A stretch of 64,000 bases of DNA from Russula earlei. Taxonomy: Eukaryota > Basidiomycota > Agaricomycetes > Russulales > Russulaceae. The position numbers and the translations under genes are program-made. Below, piece after piece: positions 54,923 to 64,000 of the stretch. The stretch's first letter is position 1, and each line of letters opens with the position of its first letter. The notes below the pieces were generated by a model. It saw only the letters and a program-made list of their open reading frames with translations. It searched no databases and was not told the origin of the DNA. Location: contig JAGFNK010000002.1 in the NCBI GenBank assembly GCA_025769875.1, positions 372,001 through 436,000 of the forward strand, written 5' to 3'.

Positions 54923-57900
54923 CTATAATTCATCGTGGATGGGGAAGTCGTCGTCGTCCAATACGTCAATCTCGACTTGAAGCTTCTCCTTCATCTCCTC
55001 GGACAAAATCACTCTGGGCTTACCATCGTCATACTCGGGCGGCTCATCGAAGGTCGGTACAAGCGTGGGTTCGTACTCCGACTCATCAAGAATTTTTGGG
55101 TCCACTGGTGGAGCAGGTTTTACCGTGGTATCGGTCGGTGCCGTCTCTGAGACACCGAGAGAGCGACGGAGGACGCGGTCCACGCGGATAAGGAATCTGT
55201 AACAACAGTCACGAGGGTGTTTACGCTGTTTCTCAGACACTTACTCATCCGAGTCGGGTACTTCAAAACCGGAGCGGACCAAAGCACCATCAAGTAGGAT
55301 TGCTGTGACTTCCCTCAGCTCGTCCTCAGCATCAAGATCGCGTTCCCCATCCTCTCCATGAAGCTGCTCCACACGACGCAGTAGCCCTTCAATGAGAGGT
55401 GAGCGCGGGTTCAGTTCAAGAACCTTTTGTCGCTTCGCAAATTCGAACATGGCGTCATCCTCCTCTCGGCCTCTCTGCTGTGCCCTCATAATACGCTGGA
55501 CATTCGCAGTGTACCCGCTTGCATCGGCGACGATAGCACAGGGACTGGTCACCAGGCGATCAGAGATAACAACTACAGCAAAAGACATCAGGATGCAGTG
55601 GAATGAAAGGCCAACTTTATGCGAACCATCTCGAACGACGCCTTCAGCTTGGATCTTCAACCAACTCAACAGAGGCTTGAATTTCTCCTTGGTCTCTTCC
55701 AGCTCCGTTTTCTCTTTCTCGGGATCGAGATCTGTCAATATAAGGTGGGCCAAATTGCATAAACTGAAAACATCACTTTCAGACCTACCCTCATCACCGA
55801 ACTGTAATCCAACCTTAGCTGCGTCTTGGAAGGGAATGCCCCTAACAAAGATGCATCAGAGTGTAAACGTTACGACATAGTTTTACTCACTTCCACTTTC
55901 TAAGTTGGTGCAATAGAATTTCGTCAAGAGCATCTGTTAGTAAAAGCACCTCGTATCCCCGGGCATGCAACTTTTCCACGAAAACGCTCTTTGCCAGGGC
56001 CGACGCAGTCTTGCCGGCGTCAGAAACATAAAAAATTTGCTTCTGGCCGGCCTTCTTATTCTCGACATACTGCGGGCAATTATTAATTGTCCAACGGTAT
56101 ACACACAACAAGAACTCACTTGATCCAATGACGTGGAATTTCGTTGATTTGTCACAAAGCGGATCAGAGGAATCAACTTGTCCCTGTTCTTCGTGTCCTC
56201 TACTGCACCGAGCTTGAACACGGTTCCGTAAACCTTTTCGGCCTTAGCAAACTTGTCTGGCTCTTCTTCAGCGAGTCTGGTGAATGTCTGGATGATACGC
56301 TTCAAGATTGCTTGCTTTATTTGACGGATGAACGATGTATTCTGAAGTGTCTCACGGGAGACATTGAGCGGAAGATCGTCAGCTAAGATATCGCAGTCAA
56401 CACAAACGATCTCCAATGCCGGGACCAGAGGTTTTCGCACCATCAATGATGGCCTTGACCCAGCTCGCCCACTTGGGCAAATAATCTTCACCGAAATCAG
56501 ACGTGATGAAGGTGCGCTTGACCAAGAGACGGATGCCTGTGGTGATTGTTTGAGTGACTCGCCAAAAATCATCCGGTAAGGTTCCGGGAACATAAAGAAG
56601 AGCGCGGAAGGAAACGCCGGAGCCCAAATCGCCAGAGAAATGGTTCCATGCGATAGGCTCTGCAGAAAAGTCAAGGAAGTACGATTTGTAGAATAGCTCA
56701 TATTCGACAGTTGTGATGTTCTTCGGATCTCTGTTTAAACACACCTTCTAAGTTCGAAGCATCAGGAATGAGGAAGACGCAAGTACCTAGTCCAAAGAGA
56801 GGGACGTGAATTGATGTGGTCCCACTCATCAACCAGGATCGTCTTCTTTTTGACTTCCTTAGAATCCTCGACCTCCTCAATGATGGCTTCATCTTCGGCA
56901 CGATCTACATTCTCCTCATCATCCATGGGAGGGCTGGCAACTGGTTCTTCAGGGACTTCCTTCTCAGTTTGCTTAAACAGGTAAATCGGGAAAGATGAAG
57001 AAAACACAGAGTGCTTGTTGACAAGGTCCACGAGTGTGCGATAATTGAGATATTCGGCGGCGTCAGGTTTGAGCACAAGTGTAATCTCTGTGCCTCGTTC
57101 CAAAGTTTTACCCCTAGGGTCGGGGTAGGTGGCGAAATCATTATCGTCACTGGAAGAGCTGAAGATATATTGTTGGGGATCGGGGTTTTCAGGAGTTTGG
57201 GCAGGAACAGAAGCGACGTAGACCTGATCGGCGACCAAAAAACTGGGAAGAAAAATGTGAGGGTGACGGGCTTGACGAAGAGAGGTGGAGTGGCCAAACC
57301 TGCTGTAGAAGCCGAGGCCGAAAGAACCGATTAGGTTGCCGTTTGTCGTAGAGTCCGGATTTCCCTCAGCCTGCGCGAGAAACTCTGCGGTGCCAGATTT
57401 GGCGAGAGTTCCCTTTTGAGCGTGTTGGTAAGAGAAACGCACGGCTGAGGTGGAAGACGTGCACGCACCAAGTTTTTCGTCATCTCATCCGGAGTCATGC
57501 CGATGCCGTTGTCTGTTGCACTCATCGTCAGCATTAAAAAAAATGCGGTGATAGGGAAGACCAAAATACCCGTGATGATGAGCCGCCCAGTCGAACCATC
57601 CGTATCAGTGACGGGCTTTATGGTGATGTTGAGGGGGGCGCCATCCCACATGCCTTTATGGGTGAGCGAAGTCAACCGAAGCTTCTCGAGGGCGTCATTG
57701 GCGTTTGAAATGAGCTCCCGCAGAAATATATCACTAATGAACGTCAGATGAGTGCACATCCCGAAAGACTCGGCGGACGGACCGATGCGAGTAAAGACTG
57801 GTCAACGACAGGTCAGTGAGGGCGAGACGTGCTTGCGAGGGGGGGACGAACCTGTTTATCACGATTTTACGAAGACGGGCGACATCACTCTAATTACGCG

Positions 57901-58045
57901 TTTGAGATTTCAACTGAGATGCAACAGTATAGACCGGTCACACCTGGTAGTGGTGTTTCTCTGCAGGGACTTCTGAAGTGAGGTCCTGGGCGAAAGCACA
58001 AGACACGAGAGCGACACCAGATACGAGAAAGCGAAGTATCCGCAT
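54923..58045 (-). CDS. GRP94: endoplasmin (GRP94), ER HSP90 chaperone ending in HDEL
   Basis: A signal peptide (MRILRFLVSGVALVSCAFAQ) is followed by the HSP90 N-terminal ATPase: SDVARLRKIVIN, LYSHRDIFLRELISNANDAL, TDNGIGMTPDEMTKN, GTLAKSGTAEFLAQ, LIGSFGLGFYSSFLVADQVY. An acidic linker (EENVDRAEDEAIIEEVED) and the middle domain follow (DEWDHINSRPSLWTRDPKNI, NHFSGDLGSGVSFRALLYVP, DDLPLNVSRETLQNTSFIRQ), then the C-terminal domain (VISDRLVTSPCAIVADASGY, TANVQRIMRAQQ). The final residues are FPIHDEL, an ER retrieval signal. About ten introns keep frame. It folds secreted and membrane proteins in the ER. A TGACGTGTCA element lies in the 129-bp promoter gap. Confidence 0.93.
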
Positions 58046-58111
58046 CTCTACGCGGGTTGCAGAGGAAAGCGAAGACGCGGTTGGGAGCAATATAAGAACT
58101 GGGTGACGCGC

Positions 58112-58121
58112 TGACGTGTCA
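58112..58121 (-). promoter_or_regulatory. candidate unfolded-protein-response element upstream of GRP94
   Basis: TGACGTGTCA, a near-palindrome with the ACGTG core bound by Hac1/XBP1-type bZIP factors, lies 67 bases upstream of the GRP94 ATG inside a gap of only 129 bp. Role inferred from motif and from the ER-chaperone context. Confidence 0.4.
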
Positions 58122-58173
58122 ACATGCCAAGGTCGTACGCATTTATTCGCACGGGTGTCAATAACAATAGGTT

Positions 58174-60780
58174 TTAATTAATACCGCCCCCCACATGTAC
58201 CGAAAGCTTAGGGCCAGACAACCGCGACAAGTAGTCCTGTGGTTTCTCATCTTCAATTTCAGTTCAATTTACCATCTCATTTGTCCACGTACCCGCAACC
58301 ATCGTTCTCTTTGCTCGGAAACGTGATCAAACGTCGTATACCGCTTGTCGCCCTGCTCGTTCAGATCTCAGACCTGTTTCTGACTTCGAGCAGCCCTGAA
58401 AACGCACTTTCAAGACCTTTTCCATTTCCGTGATGTCGACACTCTTCGCCAGTTTCTTCATGTCAACGTTCCCCCCCCCTGCCTCCCCTTCGTCGTCGTC
58501 GTCGTCGTCGTCCCGCTTCACGCCTCCATCTGCACCTTCACCCCCGAGCTTGCTTAACCTTCCCCAGAACTCGACAAAGGAGTTTTCATGTAGCATGTCG
58601 TCAAAAGCCTTTCGTGCCTCTGTCGTCCGTGTGCGCTGCCACCTGCCAAATTCGTCTTCGAGCTTGAATACGTCGAACCCAAGCTTGGTGGCCGGAAGCG
58701 AAGAAAGCAAGGAAGTGACAGGAAGAGCGGCAAACTCCGTGGCTAGTGAGGGGGAGTGGGACAGGAAGTGCGCATGCAGACTGTCCAAGTGCTTCGCACG
58801 CAGTCCGCCAACGTGCACTTCGAATAGATGGCGTCGGTGGCTCACGGGAAGGGGCGAATATTGAAAACGCGGATCAGTCCGCAGCTGAGCGAGGGATGTT
58901 TCCCACAATGCCTGCGACGCGATTGGTCAGATTGATGTCCGCGTACAAATCCTTGTAGTACCTGTGGTTCACGTATCGCATCTGTCAGAAGGGTTCTGCA
59001 AAATAAGATGGTATCTCCGTGAGCGCCAGCACATGAACCGCAGAAACGGTGGCGGGTGGCGGCGGCGCACCTGAACTGTAGTTCCCCCTCCTCTCTGTTT
59101 AACCCGATCCTGGACTTCTCAATGGTCGCCTGCACCCGTTCGCGCTCTGCCTTGACCCTCTCTTCGCGTTCTTTGACCGCTTGGGCATTACGAACTTTGC
59201 GCGTCCGAGTCTCGTCACCTTGTTCAGTTGAAGAAATGTCGACGCCTTGTTTCTCACTTTGATCCGGAACGGTTCGGTTGGACTGCGCGCTCAGGAGGGT
59301 GTTAAATAACTCCTCACGTAGAGAGGATGAGCCAACCGCATCGTAGCGCGGGTCGTCAGATATTCTCTTCTTGACCTGAATGAAGCGTCAGGAGAGCAGA
59401 CGAATAGTCGAACGAAGAAACCACCCGCCTCTTTCCAAAAGGCGCCGTCTTGGGCAATGCCGCTCTCCCTTAGAAGTGCGAAGAAGTCTGCTTCCGCTTT
59501 CTGGGCAAGTGCGCGCTTTCCTGTAGGTGTCTCGTTCACGAGAAGCACCACGCCATGCAGAGTGAACACATACTCTCTCCAAGCTCTCTGAGAAATTCGC
59601 GGAACCGCTTTTCTCGTTCTCGATCGTCTCTTCCCCAACCGTAGAACCTTCTATCCTTCTTCCATTGTCTCCGAAAATCTGTCCAACTCATGCGTGTGCT
59701 TTTCACCTCAGTCGTGAGGAGCGTCTCGAACTCTTGCTTGGGGTCCTCTTTCTCTTTCTTGATACGAGATGCTCGAATTTCGCGTGCACGTTCTCGACAG
59801 TACTCGTCGAAAGCTTCGCGACGCGCAGAGACCGAAGGAAGAAGCACATAACGTGGATCAGAGATGAAGAGCGGAAGGGATGTATCCCAGGGATGTAAAG
59901 GGTTGACGTCCTTCTCCCGAAGTAAGGTCTGTGAATACAGCAGGTGAGAGAGCCTGCGGGGGAGTGTGGCATTGTAAACGCACCTTGAATAAAGCCTTAC
60001 CCTCCTCGATAGAAAGATCAACCCGATCCGGTATTGTAAGTTGGGGAGCGGTCTCCTTATCTTTCTGTGCCTCTTCCGCTTTCTCATCCTCTTCCTGTCG
60101 TCTCTTCTCTTCTTCAGCCCCCTTGGAGAGTTGTTCAGCAGCTTCTCTCTGCCAATCTTCCTCCTCACTTTCCTCATCATCGTCTGTACCGTCCTCCTCT
60201 GCCTTGTCTTCCACCTCGTTCGCCATACGTGGTCTTTTCGAGATCACGATCTCATCCGACTTTGCGAAATCCTCTGCTGTTCTTTTGACAGCTCCTTGTA
60301 TTTCCTTTCGGATTCTCTCAATTTCACGCTCCTGCTCGGCCACCGTATCCGTCCTGGTCTCTTCTTGGGCCTGTCGATCTGTTCGGAGTTTCTCTTCCTC
60401 TTCCCGTTTATCAAGGAGTTGGACGGCGTCCTTGATTTCATCAGGTATGGTCCACACGCTCTCTTTCTTGGCTTTGTTGGTATAAAAGACGTTCCCTTGA
60501 TTAGTGGTTACCCTAAGCCAGTCTGTCCCCGGAATGGGTGTCTTAAGCTTCGGCTTCTCCTTTGCTGGTGCAGTAGCAGGAAGCGCGGGCAAAGGTCGAA
60601 CGTAGGTAGATTGTTTGGTGAATGTGTTGAAAAAGTATATCTGGTTGGCGGGACCTGTTTGTTTCTCAAGTGTCAACGCTGCGCACGTGAGTCGGGGATA
60701 CGTCTGAGCTTACCGACATGTTCCGTCCATCCAGGGGGGAGGGGAGGCGGTATTGAGGCGAGAGGATGGGGTGGAGCCAT
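58174..60780 (-). CDS. WW and FF domain protein, TCERG1/CA150-Dre4 family
   Basis: The N-terminus MAPPHPLASIPPPLPPGWTE begins a WW domain, with PANQIYFFNTFTKQSTYVRP, and a second WW-like domain follows (TDWLRVTTNQGNVFYTNKAK, KESVWTIPDEI). A highly charged coiled coil leads into several FF domains: ALFKTLLREKDVNPLHPWDT, PRYVLLPSVSARREAFDEYC, KADFFALLRE-like AEADFFALLRESGIAQDGAF, KRISDDPRYDAVGSSSLREE and LQFRTLLTDAIREP. The last exons read DKRYTTFDHVSEQRERWLRD and YLSRLSGPKLSVHVGGGIN. This layout matches TCERG1/Dre4, linking spliceosome components to RNA polymerase II. A poly-Asp run is coded by GTC/GAC repeats near 58489-58512. The stop is only 129 bp from the GRP94 start. Confidence 0.85.
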
Positions 60781-61475
60781 GGTATGGGTGTGAACAATCT
60801 CGATCAGAAATACGTTGATGGCCACAGATAGCGCGTAAGTCACAGTCGAGCGTTGTTGTACTGTAGGTAGAGCGATGCTGAAACAACCTAAGTCATTCGG
60901 CCGTTCCCGGCAGTTGTCTCATAATTTGAAATCATGCAACGCCCAGCCCTGGCATATTTCCCAGCCAAGGTACACCACCAGTGCCAATTTGCCAGGGGGG
61001 AAATGTCTCGCCCCGCGCCCGTGCTGAGCGCATGGATTTTGAGTTCAGAGTCCGTCTCCTTGGCCGGACTACGGCCATTCGTCTTTTTCCAGAACATCTT
61101 TACATAGCATCTCATCGCCGATCAGGAATCGCCCAGCTCCAAGATGTTGGAATCCCATCGGTTCACGTGTTGGGAAGGAACGGCACAGCCAGACCATCAG
61201 GACCAGGGTAATCGGACAAAGGGGCTCGAGCCATGTATGATCCCTTAATGGGTTGGTGCCTGGCTCGGTGGTACCGTGTGCCGGTCCACACTCCTTCTCA
61301 TACAATGAAGGCGCTACCCGTCTGTCATACTCACTTTATCTCGGAATTCCGGAACCAGTCTTAGCCGTTTTCGATGATCACTGGAACTGGCACCCTGATG
61401 TCTGTGAAAACACCGCTAGCCGAACATTTAAAGACCACGGGGGTCCGCGTGCTTACCTCGAGCCTACCTTCCCCA
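60781..61475. other. intergenic, no gene recognised
   Basis: The region between the divergent starts of the WW-FF gene and the heme-thiolate peroxidase gene; it should hold both promoters. No further exon of either gene could be supported. Confidence 0.4.
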
Positions 61476-62194
61476 ATGTCAGACCCAAAGCACGATTACA
61501 TTCCGCCCTCTGTCGGCGACAGTCGCTCGCCCTGTCCTGCCCTCAACGCGCTCGCGAATCACTCCTACCTGTGCGTTCATCTGCCCCATATCGTGACCGG
61601 TAAACGCCCTTACGTTGGTTCTCCAGGCCTCATAACGGAAAAGATATCTCCGTTTTCCAGCTCATCAGGGTCCTCCGGGAGCATTATCACATCTCCCTGC
61701 CTTTGGCCGTCTTTCTGAGTCTGGGGGGCACCTTCTTCTGCGGCCGATATTTCAAAATCGATCTCCAAGATTTGGCTCGGCACAATCTCATAGAGCATGA
61801 CGCATCGTTGACGCGTGCAAACGCATATCCGGATTGCCGATATGCGCCCGTTGCCGTCGACCGAAGACTCCTCCAGCTCCTCCTTGGTGTTTCACAGAAT
61901 CCCCATTGCATCACATCCAAAGATCTCGTCAAAGTACGCGCGATGCGCGACAAAACGCTCGACACCCCCCTCAGCAAGCTTCACGGGATCATTGCCCGAG
62001 GAGAGGTCGCGCTCACTATACAGACATTAAGAGGCGCGGACGGGAATATATCGAAGAAATTCATCCAAGAATGGTTTGGTGATGAACGGTTGCCTATTGG
62101 ATGGTCCAAACCTACGACTCCGATAGGTCTCCGGAGCACCACTCGACTTGCCAATTGGGTGTGGTCATTACTCAAAGGCAGACGGGTTGACTGA
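61476..62194 (+). CDS. heme-thiolate peroxidase (chloroperoxidase / short unspecific peroxygenase family)
   Basis: Two exons separated by a 55-nt intron. The start MSDPKHDYIPPSVGDSRS runs into the heme-thiolate motif CPALNALANHSYLPHNGKDI, whose cysteine (in S-P-C-P) should ligate the heme. SVFQLIRVLREHYHISLPLA follows, then DLQDLARHNLIEHDASLTRA with the acid-base EHD motif, then SKDLVKVRAMRDKTL, ISKKFIQEWFGDERLPIGW and the end LANWVWSLLKGRRVD. About 221 residues, no signal peptide at this start. Members use peroxide for halogenation or oxygen insertion; the substrate is unknown. The absence of a signal peptide differs from secreted peroxygenases, unless an upstream exon was missed. Confidence 0.85.
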
Positions 62195-64000
62195 ATTCGA
62201 GTTGACTGTCTGACTATCCTATATAGTATTCATCACCGGAGATCTGTACGTATATCATTTGGACCTGTGCTGACTTGTATTTCTGCATTACGGGTATTAA
62301 TCAGTATGCAATTTCTTTCCGCTTTCTGCAACTTTCCCCTCTAAGCCCACGGGACCTGAAGCCTGTTGAGGAGTTTTTGCTGCCTCCCGCCGTCGAAGTC
62401 AAAAGTAAGTATCAGCTGATGTCCGTACTACGGGACGCCGAGGCGTCTACCAGCAATTGTACAGATGAGTGAGCTCCCCCCACACTGTCGCACTCCCATG
62501 CCTGCTGCTTCCTCTTTGGCCGAATGATTCAGGAAGCCTAGGTCTAGAAGTGAGGATGTTGCAATAGCTTCAAGTTGCCATATCAGGCCCGTGTCCATTC
62601 CGGGTGTCTTGACGACTTGTGCGATCAATCGCGCCGCTAGTGGCCATTAGATTTAGTAAATTTCATTCATGATGGGATGCGAGCTTCGTGGTATTTTCGG
62701 GAGGCGACGCGCAGGATTCCTGGTTGGCATTCACCGCGGAGGAATTAGTCGTTTGTCAACAAGAAAGAAGAAAAAAACGTACCACATCTGCAGCCATCCC
62801 ATCATCGAAGGTTCATAGATTCGCGCTCAGCAAGATATCACCGGGTTTGTTTGACGCTGGCTTGAAAGGCTGTCCTTGCCGAGTGGCAGAATAACGCCCG
62901 CGCTACAGTACATGCCAGTGCTCGCGACGACCAATCCTCCTCCATCATCAGATCCTATGACAGCGTCTCCAAGCCAAACGTGCCTATTGAACAAAGTGCT
63001 GACGACGATCGGGGCGTATCGATCGCTTCGCTTCCATTCCTTGCTGTGATAGAGGGCAGGGTGACCGCCCCGTATGGGGTCGCCATCGAACGCGGGCGGC
63101 AGTTGGCGATGCGATGCAACTTGTGTTGGGGGCGGGGAAGTGACGGCGATCGCTGACAACTGAAGGGTGATTGATAATCGGAACGTGGATTCCGTATGGT
63201 ATACTGTATATACCGGACACAATAGCGCATTGGCACGGCGGCCACGAGCTGCATCTCGAAGGTGGCTTCCCAACTTCTATACCGTTGTCATTTGCCCCCG
63301 AGAGACGGGTGTTCTACTCAATCTCGATTACGTGCCCACATCAAGTGGACACAGCATTTCACCATATTCTCCCAAATCCGGAGCGACGGAGGTTGTTATC
63401 CCCGGGCGTACTTACCTTGGCCTTAGGCTCTGACGAGCGTGTCCTGTCGTCTTTTCCATGGCCACTACTACTACTGTGCTAGTAGAGGGTGGCGGTAACC
63501 TGTGTGAGTGGCAACTGGATCTTCATTCTGGCAATTGTTACAGTACTGTGTCTGCTGTGCTGTTCGAGCTTATTTCATCAGAGTTATATCCTCTCTCTAC
63601 ACTCTAGACTTAAAGTGTAACAGACGAACAATAAAGCAGGACGCCACTGGAACCTGGTCCATCAGATGGTGTTCCTGCACCGAACGTACTATATATGGCC
63701 AAATTATCCCTGTATGCCCTTTATTACCCATGTTGTAGCCGTGACAAACATACTCTGGCACTGTTTCGCGATACTACTGAACATCTCGAAGATAAGGAGC
63801 ATGTGTCAGTGCGTCAGAGCGAAAGAGAAAGAGATGTTGATGACGGCGAACAGGCAAGCGGTTGAGCAGGAGCTCCATCGAGATGATGGCCCACTAGTAT
63901 ATGACACCCTATCGCCGGTGGCAGTCCGGGAGGAGAGTGACTACCAGAAAGTTCTGATGGGTCAGATATATTATAGATAGAAATGAACGTGTTCATCCAT
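62195..64000. other. no gene supported in 1.8 kb
   Basis: Short frames on both strands; the longest (minus, 62827-63273) has no recognisable domain or splice partners. A/T-rich stretches lie near 63660-63720. It may contain the flank of a gene beyond the window. Confidence 0.35.

Noticed and set aside
62827..63273. 148-codon minus-strand frame near the window end
   Set aside because: No recognised motif, no splice context, and overlapping frames of similar length on the same stretch.
1..64000. CRISPR arrays, bacterial operons, rRNA genes
   Set aside because: No regularly spaced repeats, ribosome-binding sites or rRNA-like blocks were seen; the DNA is clearly eukaryotic and intron-rich.

Overview
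The window is nuclear DNA of a filamentous basidiomycete, most likely an agaricomycete mushroom-forming fungus. Nearly every gene is broken by many short introns (about 45-70 nt, GT-AG with CTNAC/CTGAC-like branch sites). Genes lie tens to a few hundred bases apart on both strands, and several families are typical of Agaricomycetes (S10 carboxypeptidase, RING E3, MATH-BTB, GILT-like thiol reductase, heme-thiolate peroxidase, small secreted proteins). All gene models were built by eye from reading frames and splice signals; no search or alignment program was run.

The first 15 kb is a decayed, repeat-bearing compartment. It holds a small secreted protein (336-735), a truncated pogo/Tigger-like transposase fragment (779-1330), three related copies of a duplicated segment (2.04-2.48, 3.27-4.51 and 13.15-14.33 kb), an apparently intact S10 serine carboxypeptidase (6243-8150), a broken eIF4E copy (9045-10218), a broken member of an unnamed fungal family (10676-11537) and a GGAAACC-rich repeat patch. 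Two copies of the duplicated segment carry an unfamiliar two-module gene; one is intact and one is frameshifted.

From about 15 to 62 kb the window is gene-dense and mostly conserved. In order it holds: RING E3, 2OG-Fe(II) oxygenase (two apparent frameshifts), a proline-rich membrane/coiled-coil protein, MATH-BTB adaptor, membrane-anchored spermidine-synthase-like protein, short-chain dehydrogenase, ribosomal protein L35, mitochondrial hydroxyacid-oxoacid transhydrogenase, membrane-anchored aspartic protease, PPR protein, small secreted protein, OST1/ribophorin I, mitochondrial uL22, YOS1, GILT-like thiol reductase, MIX23, C2H2 zinc-finger factor, a disordered protein resembling the Spd1/Dif1/Hug ribonucleotide-reductase inhibitors, kelch membrane protein, a large disordered protein, aldo/keto reductase, GRP94 endoplasmin ending in HDEL, a TCERG1/Dre4-type WW-FF protein and a short heme-thiolate peroxidase. 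The last 1.8 kb has no gene I can support.

Several genes belong to the secretory pathway (GRP94, OST1, YOS1, GILT, aspartic protease, S10 peptidase) or to mitochondria (uL22m, MIX23, PPR, transhydrogenase). I see no biosynthetic cluster and no gene order implying a single pathway. Divergent pairs sharing 79-357 bp are common.
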